From Clostridiales bacterium (GTDB taxonomy: Bacteria > Bacillota > Clostridia > UBA1381), in NCBI GenBank assembly GCA_029226975.1, contig JAQXZB010000008.1, forward strand, positions 1-49,223: DNA of 49,223 nucleotides, written 5' to 3'. Positions 26,383-35,719 of the stretch are shown piece after piece. The translations under genes were made by a program, and so were the position numbers. The notes under the pieces were generated by a model. The model made no database searches. It was not told the DNA's origin and saw only the letters and a program-made list of their open reading frames with translations. The first letter of the stretch is position 1, and every line of letters begins with the position of its first letter.

Positions 26383-26842
26383 AATATTCACTCATAAAAA
26401 ATTTAAACGGGCAATGGAACGCATAAGCGAGTGCGAAAAGGACAGAATTTACTGTCTGCACGGCTTTGACCATGCCATGGACACAGCGAGGATTGCATAT
26501 ATTCTTGCACTGGAGGAGAAACTTTTACTCGATAAGGAGATAATATATGCGGCGGCGCTTTTGCATGATGTGGGACGTTTTCGCCAGTATGAGGAGGGCG
26601 TGTGCCACTGTGCGGCAAGCGCCGAGGCGGCGCGGGAAATTCTGCCGGAATGTGGGTTTTCACCTAAGGAAACAGACACCGTTGCCGAAGCGATATTAAA
26701 CCATGGCAAAAAGATCACCCAAAGCTCTCTTGCCCGGCTGTTGAGCCGCGCGGACAAGCTGTCGAGAATGTGTCTTAACTGCCGCGCCAGAGCCACCTGC
26801 AAGTGGGCTGAAAATGAAATGAATATGGAGATAGAATACTGA
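26366..26842 (+). CDS. HD-domain phosphohydrolase inside the folate operon
   Basis: A 158-residue HD protein. Metal-binding residues are H36 of LHGFDHAMDT and the H67-D68 pair of LLHDVGR, plus a later His in NHGKK. The C-terminus carries CLNCRARATC followed by KWAENEMN, three cysteines in a CxxC-x5-C pattern. It overlaps folC by 17 nt and its TGA overlaps the folP ATG, so its dose is tied to folate synthesis. HD enzymes of this size hydrolyse phosphate esters. A role as the missing dihydroneopterin phosphate phosphatase is possible but is inference; a nucleotidase is the alternative. Confidence 0.85.
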   Translation: MERANKIFTHKKFKRAMERISECEKDRIYCLHGFDHAMDTARIAYILALEEKLLLDKEIIYAAALLHDVGRFRQYEEGVCHCAASAEAAREILPECGFSPKETDTVAEAILNHGKKITQSSLARLLSRADKLSRMCLNCRARATCKWAENEMNMEIEY

Positions 26843-27645
26843 TGCGTATAGGAAACAGAGGATTTTTAAATAATCACACGTATATAATGGGAATACTTAA
26901 TGTAACGCCCGATTCCTTTTCGGACGGCGGACAGCATAACGATATTGACAGCGCGCTTTTTCATACCGAAAAGATGATAAAGGAGGGCGCGGATATTATC
27001 GATGTGGGCGGTGAATCGACCCGACCCGGCTATGTGATGATTTCCGATAAGGAGGAAATTGAGCGTACCGCACCGGTTATAGAGAGAATAAAAAGGGAGT
27101 TTGATATTCCCGTTTCGATTGATACCTATAAAAGCACCGTTGCAAGAGCGGCATTTTTAGCGGGAGCGGATATGATAAACGATATTTGGGGCTTTAAATA
27201 TGACCCGGACATGGCGCGCGCCGCTGCCGAAGCGGGAGTCGGCTGCTGCCTTATGCATAACCGCAAAAAGGCTCAATACGGAGATTTCTTGGCCGATGTG
27301 ATGTCGGATTTGATGGAAAGCGCGGCTATTGCCGAAGCTGCGGGGATTGGCAGGAGCAATATAGTGCTTGACCCCGGAGTGGGCTTTGCCAAGTCCTATG
27401 AGCAGAATTTGGCGGTAATAAAAAATCTGAAAAAATTTAGTGAATTGGGTTTTGAGGTGCTTTTGGGAACATCGAGAAAGTCCGTAATCGGGCTGACGCT
27501 TGACCTGCCGGCGGACGAAAGAGTTGAGGGAACGCTCGTTACAACGGTTATGGCGGTTATGAGCGGCTGCCGATTTGTGCGTGTGCATGATATAAAGGAG
27601 AATAAACGGGCAATAATAATGACGGAGAGGATTTTAAATGGATAA
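26842..27645 (+). CDS. folP: dihydropteroate synthase
   Basis: Condenses 6-hydroxymethyl-7,8-dihydropterin diphosphate with p-aminobenzoate; the sulfonamide target. Both signatures are present: GILNVTPDSFSDGG (residues 17-30) and DVGGESTRPG (54-63), along with LGTSRKS and the C-terminal RVHDIKEN. The 267-residue TIM barrel is full length. Start and stop overlap the neighbours (HD gene by 1 nt, folB-folK by 8 nt). Confidence 0.97.
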   Translation: MRIGNRGFLNNHTYIMGILNVTPDSFSDGGQHNDIDSALFHTEKMIKEGADIIDVGGESTRPGYVMISDKEEIERTAPVIERIKREFDIPVSIDTYKSTVARAAFLAGADMINDIWGFKYDPDMARAAAEAGVGCCLMHNRKKAQYGDFLADVMSDLMESAAIAEAAGIGRSNIVLDPGVGFAKSYEQNLAVIKNLKKFSELGFEVLLGTSRKSVIGLTLDLPADERVEGTLVTTVMAVMSGCRFVRVHDIKENKRAIIMTERILNG

Positions 27646-28465
27646 AATCTGTATAAACAGGCTTGAAATTTTTGCGCGGCACGGAGTTATGAGGGAAGAA
27701 AATACCCTCGGACAGAAGTTTATAATTTCCGCGGAGCTGACAACGGACACAGAGGCGGCGGGAGAGGGGGACAACCTTGACCAAACCGTAAATTATGCCC
27801 GCGTGTGCGAAAGCATATGCGAGTTTAACGAAACCCACACCTTTAAGCTGATTGAGGCGGCGGCGGAGCATATGGCATATTCCATACTGGATGAATTTGT
27901 GGGTGTGACGGGAGTAAAAATAAGAATAGAAAAGCCCAACCCACCCATACATATGCATTTTGACAGCGTTTCGGTGGAGATAGAAAGAAAGCGTCATACT
28001 GCATATATAAGCGTCGGCTCAAATATGGGCGACAGGCAAAGGTATATAGAAAACGCCGTTTCGGCACTGTCAAATCATGGGCTTTGCCGGGTAGGGCGGG
28101 TATCACGGCTTATTGAAACGGAGCCTTACGGCGGTGTAAGCCAGGATAAATTTTTAAACGGGATAATCGAGCTTCAAACTACCCTGTCGCCGCTTGGGCT
28201 GCTTAAAATACTAAACAAAATCGAGGCAAAAAACGGCAGGGAGAGGAGTATTCACTGGGGACCGAGGACGCTTGATTTGGACATAATTTTCTATGATGAT
28301 ATTGTGATGAAAACCGAGCGGCTGACCATTCCCCATGCCGATATGCACAACCGGCTTTTTGTGCTTGAACCCTTAAACGAGCTTGCGCCGCAGACGATAC
28401 ACCCCGTTTTGGGCAGGAGCGTTTGCAGTATCTATACAGAACTTTTACAAAAATGTGACAAATAG
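27638..28465 (+). CDS. bifunctional dihydroneopterin aldolase / HPPK (FolB-FolK fusion)
   Basis: Two consecutive folate enzymes in one chain of 275 residues. Residues 1-117 are dihydroneopterin aldolase (IFARHGVMREE, then the Lys of the IEKPNPP segment). Residues 120-275 are hydroxymethyldihydropterin pyrophosphokinase, with ISVGSNMGDR (124-133) and the signature GPRTLDLDIIFYD (208-220). The fusion channels product from one step to the next and is common in Clostridia. It closes the operon. folE (GTP cyclohydrolase I) is not present in the window. Confidence 0.96.
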   Translation: MDKICINRLEIFARHGVMREENTLGQKFIISAELTTDTEAAGEGDNLDQTVNYARVCESICEFNETHTFKLIEAAAEHMAYSILDEFVGVTGVKIRIEKPNPPIHMHFDSVSVEIERKRHTAYISVGSNMGDRQRYIENAVSALSNHGLCRVGRVSRLIETEPYGGVSQDKFLNGIIELQTTLSPLGLLKILNKIEAKNGRERSIHWGPRTLDLDIIFYDDIVMKTERLTIPHADMHNRLFVLEPLNELAPQTIHPVLGRSVCSIYTELLQKCDK

Positions 28466-28510
28466 ACAAAAAACGCACTGTATTTTATTTAATATAATAG
28501 AATATTACCG

Positions 28511-28539
28511 TTGAAAAATATGTCAAAGTATGGTATATT
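28511..28539 (+). promoter_or_regulatory. promoter of the PRPP synthetase gene
   Basis: TTGAAA (28511-28516), 17-nt spacer, TATATT (28534-28539), about 40 nt before ATG 28579. Confidence 0.6.
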
Positions 28540-28578
28540 ATAGTTGTATAAAAATCCGTTGTATTAAGGAGAACAGAT

Positions 28579-29721
28579 ATGACAAACAGTATATTTGGCG
28601 GAGAAACACCGATTGTGGGTCGTCTGACCATTATCAGCATGAAGGGCTGCGAGGGCTTTACTGCCAGGATAGACGAATACCTCAAAAGATTCAGAAGCTA
28701 TGAGGACGAGGAAACCTATGTAACTCATATTCACTGTCCGAGATTCGGGACAGGAGAGGGAAAGAGCGTTATTGATAATACCGTAAGAGGTCATGACGTG
28801 TATATCATATGCGATGTCTTTAACCATGGCGTAACCTATAAAATGTACGGTTACGAAAATCATATGAGCCCCGATGACCATTTCCAGGATTTAAAGCGTA
28901 TCATTGCGGCAATGGGCGGCAAGGCAAGGCGCGTTACCGTTGTAATGCCGATGCTTTACGAGGGCAGACAGCACAGAAGAAGCGGCAGAGAGTCACTTGA
29001 TGCTGCGATAATGCTTCAGGAGCTTGTGCATATGGGTGTTACCAATATCATTACCTTTGACGCACATGACCCGCGTATTTCAAATGCAATCCCCTTAGAC
29101 AGCTTTGACGACGTTCAGCCTACCTATCAGATGATAAAGGCAATTATAAAGGCTGTGCCGGATATTTCACTGAATAAATTTGACACTATAGTAATTTCTC
29201 CCGATGAGGGCGGTATGTCGAGATGTATGTACTACAGCTCGGTATTGAAGCTTGATTTGGGTATGTTCTATAAGCGCCGTGACTATTCGAGAATAGAAAA
29301 CGGCAAAAATCCGATTGTTGCCCATGAGTATCTCGGCAGAGAGGTAAAGGGCAAGGACGTTATTATTGTGGACGATATGATTTCCTCGGGCGAGTCGATT
29401 TTGGACGTTGCCAGAGCCTTAAAGAAGCAGGGCGCAAAGAGAATTTTTGTATTCGCATCTTTCGGTCTGTTTGTACATGGTCTTGAGGTTATAGACAAGG
29501 CGTATGAGGAAGGATATATCAACAAGATATTCACAACGAATTTAACCTATCAAAATCCCGGTCTTGCCGAGAGAGATTGGCATTACACCGTTGATATGTC
29601 AAAGTATATCTCACTTTTGATAGACACCTTAAATCACGACGGTACAATTTCACAGCTGCTTAATCCGATTACGAAAATTCAGGCGTTGATAAACAAGCTT
29701 GAAGAAAGCAATAAGCAATAA
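28579..29721 (+). CDS. prs: ribose-phosphate pyrophosphokinase (PRPP synthetase)
   Basis: Makes 5-phosphoribosyl diphosphate from ribose 5-phosphate and ATP for nucleotide, His and Trp synthesis. The chain has the flexible ATP-loop GRQHRRSGRES (about 134-144), TFDAHDPR (with the metal His), and the PRPP loop DDMISSGESILD (about 265-276). At 380 residues it is about 60 longer than the usual enzyme, with extra sequence at both ends, a form seen in Clostridia. AAGGAGAACAG precedes the ATG. It is a single-gene unit between its own promoter and a terminator. Confidence 0.93.
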   Translation: MTNSIFGGETPIVGRLTIISMKGCEGFTARIDEYLKRFRSYEDEETYVTHIHCPRFGTGEGKSVIDNTVRGHDVYIICDVFNHGVTYKMYGYENHMSPDDHFQDLKRIIAAMGGKARRVTVVMPMLYEGRQHRRSGRESLDAAIMLQELVHMGVTNIITFDAHDPRISNAIPLDSFDDVQPTYQMIKAIIKAVPDISLNKFDTIVISPDEGGMSRCMYYSSVLKLDLGMFYKRRDYSRIENGKNPIVAHEYLGREVKGKDVIIVDDMISSGESILDVARALKKQGAKRIFVFASFGLFVHGLEVIDKAYEEGYINKIFTTNLTYQNPGLAERDWHYTVDMSKYISLLIDTLNHDGTISQLLNPITKIQALINKLEESNKQ

Positions 29722-29732
29722 TATTTCACAAG

Positions 29733-29767
29733 AACAAGGGCATTTAATTTACAATGCTCTTGTTTGT
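29733..29767 (+). terminator. terminator after prs
   Basis: A 12-bp stem AACAAGGGCATT/AATGCTCTTGTT with one G-U pair and an 8-nt loop; the tail TTGT is part of the stem end. Confidence 0.75.
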
Positions 29768-29798
29768 CATAGAAATAAATTAGAAAGGAAGCAATGCA

Positions 29799-30821
29799 AT
29801 GATATATAAAAATGCGCGGCTGCACAATGTTTCGGAAACAGACCCTAAAGACAACGGAGTAACATGGTATCGTATGCCAAAGAAGCTGACGGATAAATTT
29901 GAAGCTCCCAATGGTAAAGATATGAATGTCGGTTCCACCGGCGTAGAAATTCGCTTTGTAATTAACAGCGGTACAGCTTCGGTTCGTATGCAGTCAATAT
30001 CAGATGAAAGCATGAATACCTGTTTTCATGTTTATCGTGGAGGTATTCAGGGCGGTTATCCCGACCATGAAAACAATACATATGTACCGAATGTACCGAC
30101 TGATTTTGTGTTTGAAAAATCGGGTAATATCGATACTTTACGGGAGATGGCAAAAGCTTCGGGAGATTCCTTTGACCCGGATGTAATCAGAATTATATTC
30201 GACAGAGGAGCCTATAAAATTTTAGACATTTCGGGGGATATAGCCCCGCCCTCAAAGGAGCAGGTACCGGAAAAGACGCTGCTGTGTTACGGCTCATCTA
30301 TCACTCACGGCTCAAATTCAATTGATACATCGCATACATGGGCATCGCTGCTTGCCCACAATCTTGATATGGATTTGAGAAATCTCGGCATGGCGGGAAG
30401 CTGTTATATGGAGCCGGAGGTTATTGATTATATTGCTTCGGAGGGCGAAAACGGCGCGTGGGATACCGCGATTATGGAGCTGGGAATCAATGTTTTGTTC
30501 TGGGAAGAAAGTAAAATAAGGGAACGGGTAGAGAATGCCGTTTGTGAGGTTGCCGGAAGAAATAAGGATAAAAAGGTATATATCATATCACCTTTTTACT
30601 GCGGAGATGATTACCACGGCAAAAAGGAGCCTGATACATGGAGAAGAATTATAAAAGAAACAGTCGACAGGTTGGCGTTTGAAAATGTAACTCTTATAAA
30701 CGGATTGGAGCTTTTGGGCGAGATGACATTGCTGTCCGCCGATGAGGTACATCCCAGCATCTACGGAGTACAGCAGATTGCCGACCGGCTGACCGATATA
30801 TTAAAGCGGGATTTAAAATGA
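29799..30821 (+). CDS. SGNH/GDSL-type carbohydrate esterase, cytoplasmic
   Basis: A 340-residue SGNH hydrolase, probably removing acetyl groups from oligosaccharides. An N-terminal beta-sandwich (about 1-150) precedes the catalytic domain. Block I reads CYGSSITHGS (Ser167 as nucleophile; the usual Asp of GDS is Ser), block II NLGMAGS (Gly), block III MELGIN (Asn231), block V DEVHPSIYG (Asp315, His318). There is no signal peptide, so it acts inside the cell on imported sugars. GAAAGGAAG precedes the ATG. It starts the carbohydrate region and precedes the AraC/GH127 pair. Confidence 0.85.
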   Translation: MIYKNARLHNVSETDPKDNGVTWYRMPKKLTDKFEAPNGKDMNVGSTGVEIRFVINSGTASVRMQSISDESMNTCFHVYRGGIQGGYPDHENNTYVPNVPTDFVFEKSGNIDTLREMAKASGDSFDPDVIRIIFDRGAYKILDISGDIAPPSKEQVPEKTLLCYGSSITHGSNSIDTSHTWASLLAHNLDMDLRNLGMAGSCYMEPEVIDYIASEGENGAWDTAIMELGINVLFWEESKIRERVENAVCEVAGRNKDKKVYIISPFYCGDDYHGKKEPDTWRRIIKETVDRLAFENVTLINGLELLGEMTLLSADEVHPSIYGVQQIADRLTDILKRDLK

Positions 30822-30843
30822 TTTAAAATATGAGTTTATATTA

Positions 30844-30880
30844 GGGCGCGTGAAAAGATTACATAATTTTTCACGCGCCC
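30844..30880 (+). terminator. hairpin between convergent esterase and AraC genes
   Basis: A perfect 13-bp GC-rich stem GGGCGCGTGAAAA/TTTTCACGCGCCC with an 11-nt loop. It has no clear T tail on either strand but lies at the convergent 3' ends, so a terminator role is likely. Confidence 0.7.
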
Positions 30881-30912
30881 GGCTTTAATATCACAGATTA
30901 TACATCATTCGC

Positions 30913-31704
30913 TTATTTATCGTTCATCTTTATATTAAAATACATATTCCTGAATTGTAAAGGGCTTTTTCCCTCATGGTAGTTAAAGAATTTTATAAAA
31001 TGATTTTCGTCTGCAAATCCGGTTTGTGCAGATATTTCTTTAACGGATAAATTGGTGGTGAGTAGAAGATCCTTTGCGTATTTCATTCTTTCGGCGGAAA
31101 TGTATTCTTTCATGCCGACACCGAATACTTTTTTAAAGAGCTTGCTGATATAGTCGGGACTGTATCCAAAGTGTTTTGCAACCGCGGAAACAGACACGTT
31201 TTTATCGATTTTAATTCTGATATATTCGGCAACCTTATTTGCAAAGCTGTTGCCCGATTTGAATGAGGTTAAGTTTTGCAATTCACTGAAAATTAAAAAT
31301 GACGCTGCATCTAAGGCATCTGTATTGTATACGGGTGTTCTTGACATATGCAGCAGTTTTTTCAGCAGATATTTTAAGTCATAAAAATCAGCATCAACAA
31401 AGGTTTTAAAGGGCATTGCACAATCGGTACGAAAATGTAACCAGTAAAACGATGTTAAACCATTGCTTATGTGGTAGCCACCATGCTGTTTGCCCGGTTC
31501 AAGCAATATACATTCGTTTGTATGTAACTCATATCTTTTATCATCTTCAAACAGGTATACAGTTCCCGAAAGTACAAAAATCAGCTCATAACTGCTTATT
31601 ACACGCGTGGGATGAATCCATTCATCATCGGAATGAAATTCGCCGATATTTTCATATGCAAAATAATTATTATCTGTTTTTAACATGACGGATTTTCTCA
31701 CCAT
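30913..31704 (-). CDS. AraC-family transcriptional regulator (next to GH127)
   Basis: A regulator of about 263 residues with an N-terminal cupin sugar-sensing domain (about 20-150: YELIFVLSGTVYLFE, LLEPGKQHGG) and a C-terminal AraC double helix-turn-helix (SVSAVAKHFGYSPDYISKLFKK and SVKEISAQTGFADENHFIKFF). It is divergent from the GH127 gene and likely controls it. I start at ATG 31704; an upstream in-frame TTG at 31761 lies inside the promoter spacer and would be untranscribed. ATG 31686 is an alternative with GGTGAG upstream. Confidence 0.88.
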   Translation of the reverse strand: MVRKSVMLKTDNNYFAYENIGEFHSDDEWIHPTRVISSYELIFVLSGTVYLFEDDKRYELHTNECILLEPGKQHGGYHISNGLTSFYWLHFRTDCAMPFKTFVDADFYDLKYLLKKLLHMSRTPVYNTDALDAASFLIFSELQNLTSFKSGNSFANKVAEYIRIKIDKNVSVSAVAKHFGYSPDYISKLFKKVFGVGMKEYISAERMKYAKDLLLTTNLSVKEISAQTGFADENHFIKFFNYHEGKSPLQFRNMYFNIKMNDK

Positions 31705-31741
31705 TTCTCTTTTTTTCTCATTGACAGAGTTTATACATCTA

Positions 31742-31769
31742 ATTATAATATAAATATGCAAAAAGTCAA
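31742..31769 (-). promoter_or_regulatory. promoter of the AraC regulator
   Basis: On the minus strand TTGACT (31764-31769), 16-nt spacer, TATAAT (31742-31747). It sits in the divergent region shared with GH127. Confidence 0.6.
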
Positions 31770-31829
31770 TAGTAATTTTAAAATTTATGCTTATACCGCA
31801 AAAAGCGGCAGAAAGGAGAAGTGACAGAT

Positions 31830-33647
31830 ATGAAAAATATTTGTTTTGAACACATCAAAATTGATGATGGATTTTGGAAGGTAAAACAGGATATGGTGAA
31901 AAATTCAACATTGTATGCGGTCTATGATCGGTTTATGGATACTCATCGCTTTGATGCTCTCTCATGCACATGGAAAGAGGGCGAGCCTGATATGCCCCAC
32001 ATTTTTTGGGACTCGGATGTGGCGAAGTGGATAGAGGGTGCGTCTTATTTGCTGATGGAGAAACGAGATGAAAGGATAGAAGCGATAATAGATGACGCAG
32101 TTGACAAGATAGTAAGCAACAGTGATGAAAACGGCTATTTCAACAGTCATTTTCTTGTAACGGAAAAGGATAAGCGGTTTAAAATAAGGAGTAATCATGA
32201 GCTTTATTGTGCGGGACACCTTATGGAGGCGGCTGTTGCATATAATAAAGCAACCGGCAAGGATAAATTCTTAAAAGCAATGTGCAGATTTGCTGACTAT
32301 ATCGACAAGGTATTCAGAAAAGAAAAGAGTGCGGAATTTATCACACCGGGGCATCCTGAAATTGAATTGGCGCTTGTAAGGCTTTATGATGCAACGGGTG
32401 AAAAGCGGTATCTGGAGTTGTCAAAATATTTTATTGATGAACACGGCATGGGGAAAGACGATGCTTGCAGCAGTTATGATTTTGCAAATAATCTGTATAA
32501 CCAAGACGAAATGCCGCTGCGTGAGCGTTCAACTGCCGAAGGCCACGCTGTGCGTGCATTGTATCTTTACTGCGGTATGGCAGATATTGCGGCAAGATAC
32601 AATGATAAGGAGCTTCTTGAAGCGTGCAAGCGTGTGTTTGAGGATATGGTAAACAAGAAAATGTATATCAGCGGCGGACTTGGCTCAACATATCTGGGCG
32701 AGACATTTACCGTACCGTATCATCTGCCGAACAGAACGGCATATGCAGAAACCTGTGCCGCTATTGCAATGGCTCTATTCTGTAAACGTATGCAGATGAT
32801 TGATGTTAACTCAAAATATGCCGATGCTGCGGAGAGGGTAATTTATAACGGATTTTTATCCGGTGTATCTATGGACGGTAAATCGTTTTTCTATGAAAAT
32901 CCGCTTGAAATAGATACTAAATTTAATGATGTGAATAACTCGACAAATACAAAAGAGCGTTTTCCCATAACACAGCGTGTGGAGGTATTTGAATGCTCCT
33001 GCTGTCCGCCTAACATAGTGAGGTTTATACCGTCGATTGCCGATTTGATGTACAGCTTTGACGATGAAACTGTCTATGTTCATCAGTACATAAATTCACA
33101 GACGGAATATGATAATATACATATATCGCAGACAACTGCCTATCCGGCAGATGGGAAAATAAAGATAACATGCAGTGCGCCGCAAAAGCAGATTGCTCTG
33201 CGTATCCCGTCATGGTGTTCCGATTTCAAAATAAACGCCGATTATACGGTAAAAAACGGGTATGCATACATTGCGATTAACGGCAGCAGAGAAATAGAGC
33301 TTGAGCTTAATATGCCGGTTGTCTGCGTAAAAGCAAATAAGCGCGTCCACGAAAATGCAGGCAGAATTGCCGTTATGAGAGGACCTGTTCTATATTGCGC
33401 CGAGGGAGTGGATAACGGTGAGGATTTAGCGGGAATTGCCGTTGATATATCCTCCGAATTTAAGCAGGAGGAGAATGATTTTATTCTTCCGTCACTTTCC
33501 GTATGCGCCTATAGAGAAAAGGACAGTGATATGCTTTATTCAAAGGCAGGCGATGACTATGAAAAATTCACATTGAAGCTCATTCCTTATTACGCTTTTG
33601 CAAACAGAGGCGAAACGGAAATGGTTGTATGGTTTTTAAGAAAATAA
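31830..33647 (+). CDS. GH127 beta-L-arabinofuranosidase (DUF1680 family)
   Basis: A 605-residue (alpha/alpha)6-barrel glycosidase that releases beta-L-arabinofuranose from plant glycans and glycoproteins. The zinc-cysteine catalytic site of GH127 is intact: the Glu and Cys of AETC (about 307 and 309) and the two Cys of CCPPN (about 391 and 392), equivalent to E338, C340, C417 and C418 of the Bifidobacterium enzyme HypBA1. No signal peptide, so it acts on imported oligosaccharides. I place the start at ATG 31830, with AAAGGAG 11 nt upstream; a GTG at 31821 is too near that site. Confidence 0.9.
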   Translation: MKNICFEHIKIDDGFWKVKQDMVKNSTLYAVYDRFMDTHRFDALSCTWKEGEPDMPHIFWDSDVAKWIEGASYLLMEKRDERIEAIIDDAVDKIVSNSDENGYFNSHFLVTEKDKRFKIRSNHELYCAGHLMEAAVAYNKATGKDKFLKAMCRFADYIDKVFRKEKSAEFITPGHPEIELALVRLYDATGEKRYLELSKYFIDEHGMGKDDACSSYDFANNLYNQDEMPLRERSTAEGHAVRALYLYCGMADIAARYNDKELLEACKRVFEDMVNKKMYISGGLGSTYLGETFTVPYHLPNRTAYAETCAAIAMALFCKRMQMIDVNSKYADAAERVIYNGFLSGVSMDGKSFFYENPLEIDTKFNDVNNSTNTKERFPITQRVEVFECSCCPPNIVRFIPSIADLMYSFDDETVYVHQYINSQTEYDNIHISQTTAYPADGKIKITCSAPQKQIALRIPSWCSDFKINADYTVKNGYAYIAINGSREIELELNMPVVCVKANKRVHENAGRIAVMRGPVLYCAEGVDNGEDLAGIAVDISSEFKQEENDFILPSLSVCAYREKDSDMLYSKAGDDYEKFTLKLIPYYAFANRGETEMVVWFLRK

Positions 33648-33729
33648 TAGGCGTGGGTATACGATGGCAGAGAAATGCATTGAAACGGTAGTCTGCGGCT
33701 GAATGTTGTTAAAAATCTTTAAAAATCGG

Positions 33730-33758
33730 TTGATAAATCCACCGACTTGTGGTATACT
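33730..33758 (+). promoter_or_regulatory. promoter of the AAA-ATPase/nuclease gene
   Basis: TTGATA (33730-33735), 17-nt spacer, TATACT (33753-33758), 29 nt before ATG 33788. Confidence 0.65.
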
Positions 33759-33787
33759 TAAAGCAAGAAACTGCGAGGTGAGCGGAT

Positions 33788-35485
33788 ATGATTTTAAATA
33801 ACGGCAAAAAGCGCATACCCATAGGCTATGAGGATTTTAAGCAGCTTATGGACGGCGGGTTTTATTATGTGGATAAATCAATGCTTATATATGAGCTTCT
33901 CCATAACGGCGGACAAAATAACCTTATCACAAGACCCCGCCGTTTTGGAAAAACTCTTAATTTTAGTATGCTCAAATATTTCTTTGACATAACCGAAAAG
34001 GAAAATGCTTATCTTTTTGACGGCTTAAAAATATCGGAGCATTACGATGAACTGGCGATGTATAGAAACACACACCCTGTTATAACGCTGTCCTTAAAAT
34101 GCGCGAAGCAGGGAAATTATGAGTATGCTGTTTCGAATATATGCTGGGAAATTCAGAGTCAGTTCAGTAAGTATGACCACATATTAGGCAGTGATAAGGT
34201 CAAAGAAGAAGATAAAAAAAGCTTTAAAACAATTCTTCAGGCAGAGCCGGACGCTTTGTTGTTCGGAAAGTCAATAAAGCTGCTGTGTTCATGCTTAAAG
34301 CAATACTACGGAGTAAACACTATCATATTCATAGACGAATATGATGTACCCTTGGAGGACGCATATTTTTCGGGATATTATGATGAAATGGTGCGTTTTA
34401 TCCGTTCCCTGTTCGAGTCTGTTCTAAAAACCAATCCGGCGCTGGAATTTTCAGTGATAACCGGGTGCCTCAGAATATCAAAGGAAAGTATATTTACCGG
34501 TTTAAACAACCTCAAAACAAACACAATACTGAGTGTAAAATATTCCGAGTTTTTCGGGTTTGAGGAATATGAGGTGTTGGATTTACTTAAATATTACGGC
34601 TTGGAGAAGAAGTTTGGGGATATAAAGAGATGGTATGACGGGTATTTGTTTGGGAATACGGAAATATACAATCCCTGGAGTATAATGTATTATGCGGACG
34701 ATTTAATAAGCAATCCTGATGAATTTCCAAAGGCAAACTGGATAAACACAAGTTCGAATAATATCATAAGAACATTGGTAGAGCAGTCCGATGATGAAAC
34801 AAAGGAAATAGTGGAACGGCTTATTCATGACGGAAGTGTTATAACTCACCTAAAAGAAACCGTAACCTACGGGGACTTAACGGACAGCAACGAAAATATC
34901 TGGAGCTTTTTGTTCTTTACGGGCTATTTGAAGGTAAAGGAAGTAGTACAAACCGGTGAAGAAACAGGGGATACGGCACTGTATTCTCTTGTGATACCAA
35001 ACCTTGAAATTAAAAGCTGCTATAAGGATATAATTATGCAGTATTTTAACAAACACAAAAGAGAAATAAACAAGGACGAATTATATAAAGCACTCTTAAG
35101 CCATGACGCGGCGGGCTTTGCCGCACCCATAACAAAGCTTTTAAAATCAAGCATAAGCTTCTATGATAACACCGAAGCCTTTTATCATGGGCTTGTGTCG
35201 GGGCTTTTGGCAGGTAATATATATTATGAAATAAAATCAAACCGCGAAACGGGTGACGGCAGAAGCGACTTAATTTTGTATCGGCAGGATATGTTCACTG
35301 ATGCGGTGATAATCGAATTTAAGGTGTGTAGACCAGAGGAAGAAATAGAAACGGCAGCCAAAAGAGCCTTAAAGCAGATTAACGATATGGACTATGACGC
35401 GGAGGCTAAAAGCCGCGGCTACAGAAATATCATAAAATATGGCGTTGCTTTTAAAAATAAGGTTTGCTTTGCTGTGACTGAATAA
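33788..35485 (+). CDS. AAA-ATPase-like protein with PD-(D/E)XK nuclease domain
   Basis: A 565-residue protein of a family much expanded in gut Clostridia and Bacteroidetes. The N-terminus (IPIGYEDFKQLMDGGFYYVDK) and Walker A variant RPRRFGKTL (about 50-58), with Walker B IIFIDEYDVPL (about 178-188), define the AAA-ATPase-like domain. The C-terminus has the nuclease core DGRSDLIL (about 489) and IIEFKV (about 506). Role unproven; a DNA-targeting or selfish/defence function is possible. It has its own promoter and terminator and does not fit the surrounding glycan genes, which suggests transfer. Confidence 0.88.
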   Translation: MILNNGKKRIPIGYEDFKQLMDGGFYYVDKSMLIYELLHNGGQNNLITRPRRFGKTLNFSMLKYFFDITEKENAYLFDGLKISEHYDELAMYRNTHPVITLSLKCAKQGNYEYAVSNICWEIQSQFSKYDHILGSDKVKEEDKKSFKTILQAEPDALLFGKSIKLLCSCLKQYYGVNTIIFIDEYDVPLEDAYFSGYYDEMVRFIRSLFESVLKTNPALEFSVITGCLRISKESIFTGLNNLKTNTILSVKYSEFFGFEEYEVLDLLKYYGLEKKFGDIKRWYDGYLFGNTEIYNPWSIMYYADDLISNPDEFPKANWINTSSNNIIRTLVEQSDDETKEIVERLIHDGSVITHLKETVTYGDLTDSNENIWSFLFFTGYLKVKEVVQTGEETGDTALYSLVIPNLEIKSCYKDIIMQYFNKHKREINKDELYKALLSHDAAGFAAPITKLLKSSISFYDNTEAFYHGLVSGLLAGNIYYEIKSNRETGDGRSDLILYRQDMFTDAVIIEFKVCRPEEEIETAAKRALKQINDMDYDAEAKSRGYRNIIKYGVAFKNKVCFAVTE

Positions 35486-35576
35486 AGCAATATTTAGGCA
35501 GCTTGCTCTTGTGAATTAGGTCGTGCAGGAGCAGACTGCCGCTGAATTTTGAAGGAACACACATATGTTAAGTCCC

Positions 35577-35609
35577 CATCGATGATTTTTTTCATCTTGA
35601 TGTTTTTTT
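35577..35609 (+). terminator. terminator after the ATPase/nuclease gene
   Basis: A bulged stem (CATC-ATGA with TCAT-GATG) followed by seven T. It lies within the gene-poor stretch 35486-35719, in which I see nothing else firm. Confidence 0.6.
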
Positions 35610-35719
35610 GAATGTTGGGTTTATAGTATATAAAATTTGATTAACACAATATTCTATCAATCCGGCTGCATAACACATTTTTTAATTTCATTCTTATCGT
35701 CATTTGGCATTCCGCAAGG

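Noticed and set aside
31705-31761. Longer AraC N-terminus from TTG 31761
   Set aside because: The TTG is in the spacer between the -35 and -10 boxes, upstream of the transcription start.
33660-35560. Flanking direct repeats around the ATPase/nuclease gene
   Set aside because: Short similar stretches (tagtctgcggctgaat near 33690, agactgccgctgaat near 35533) are too diverged and short to call target-site duplications.
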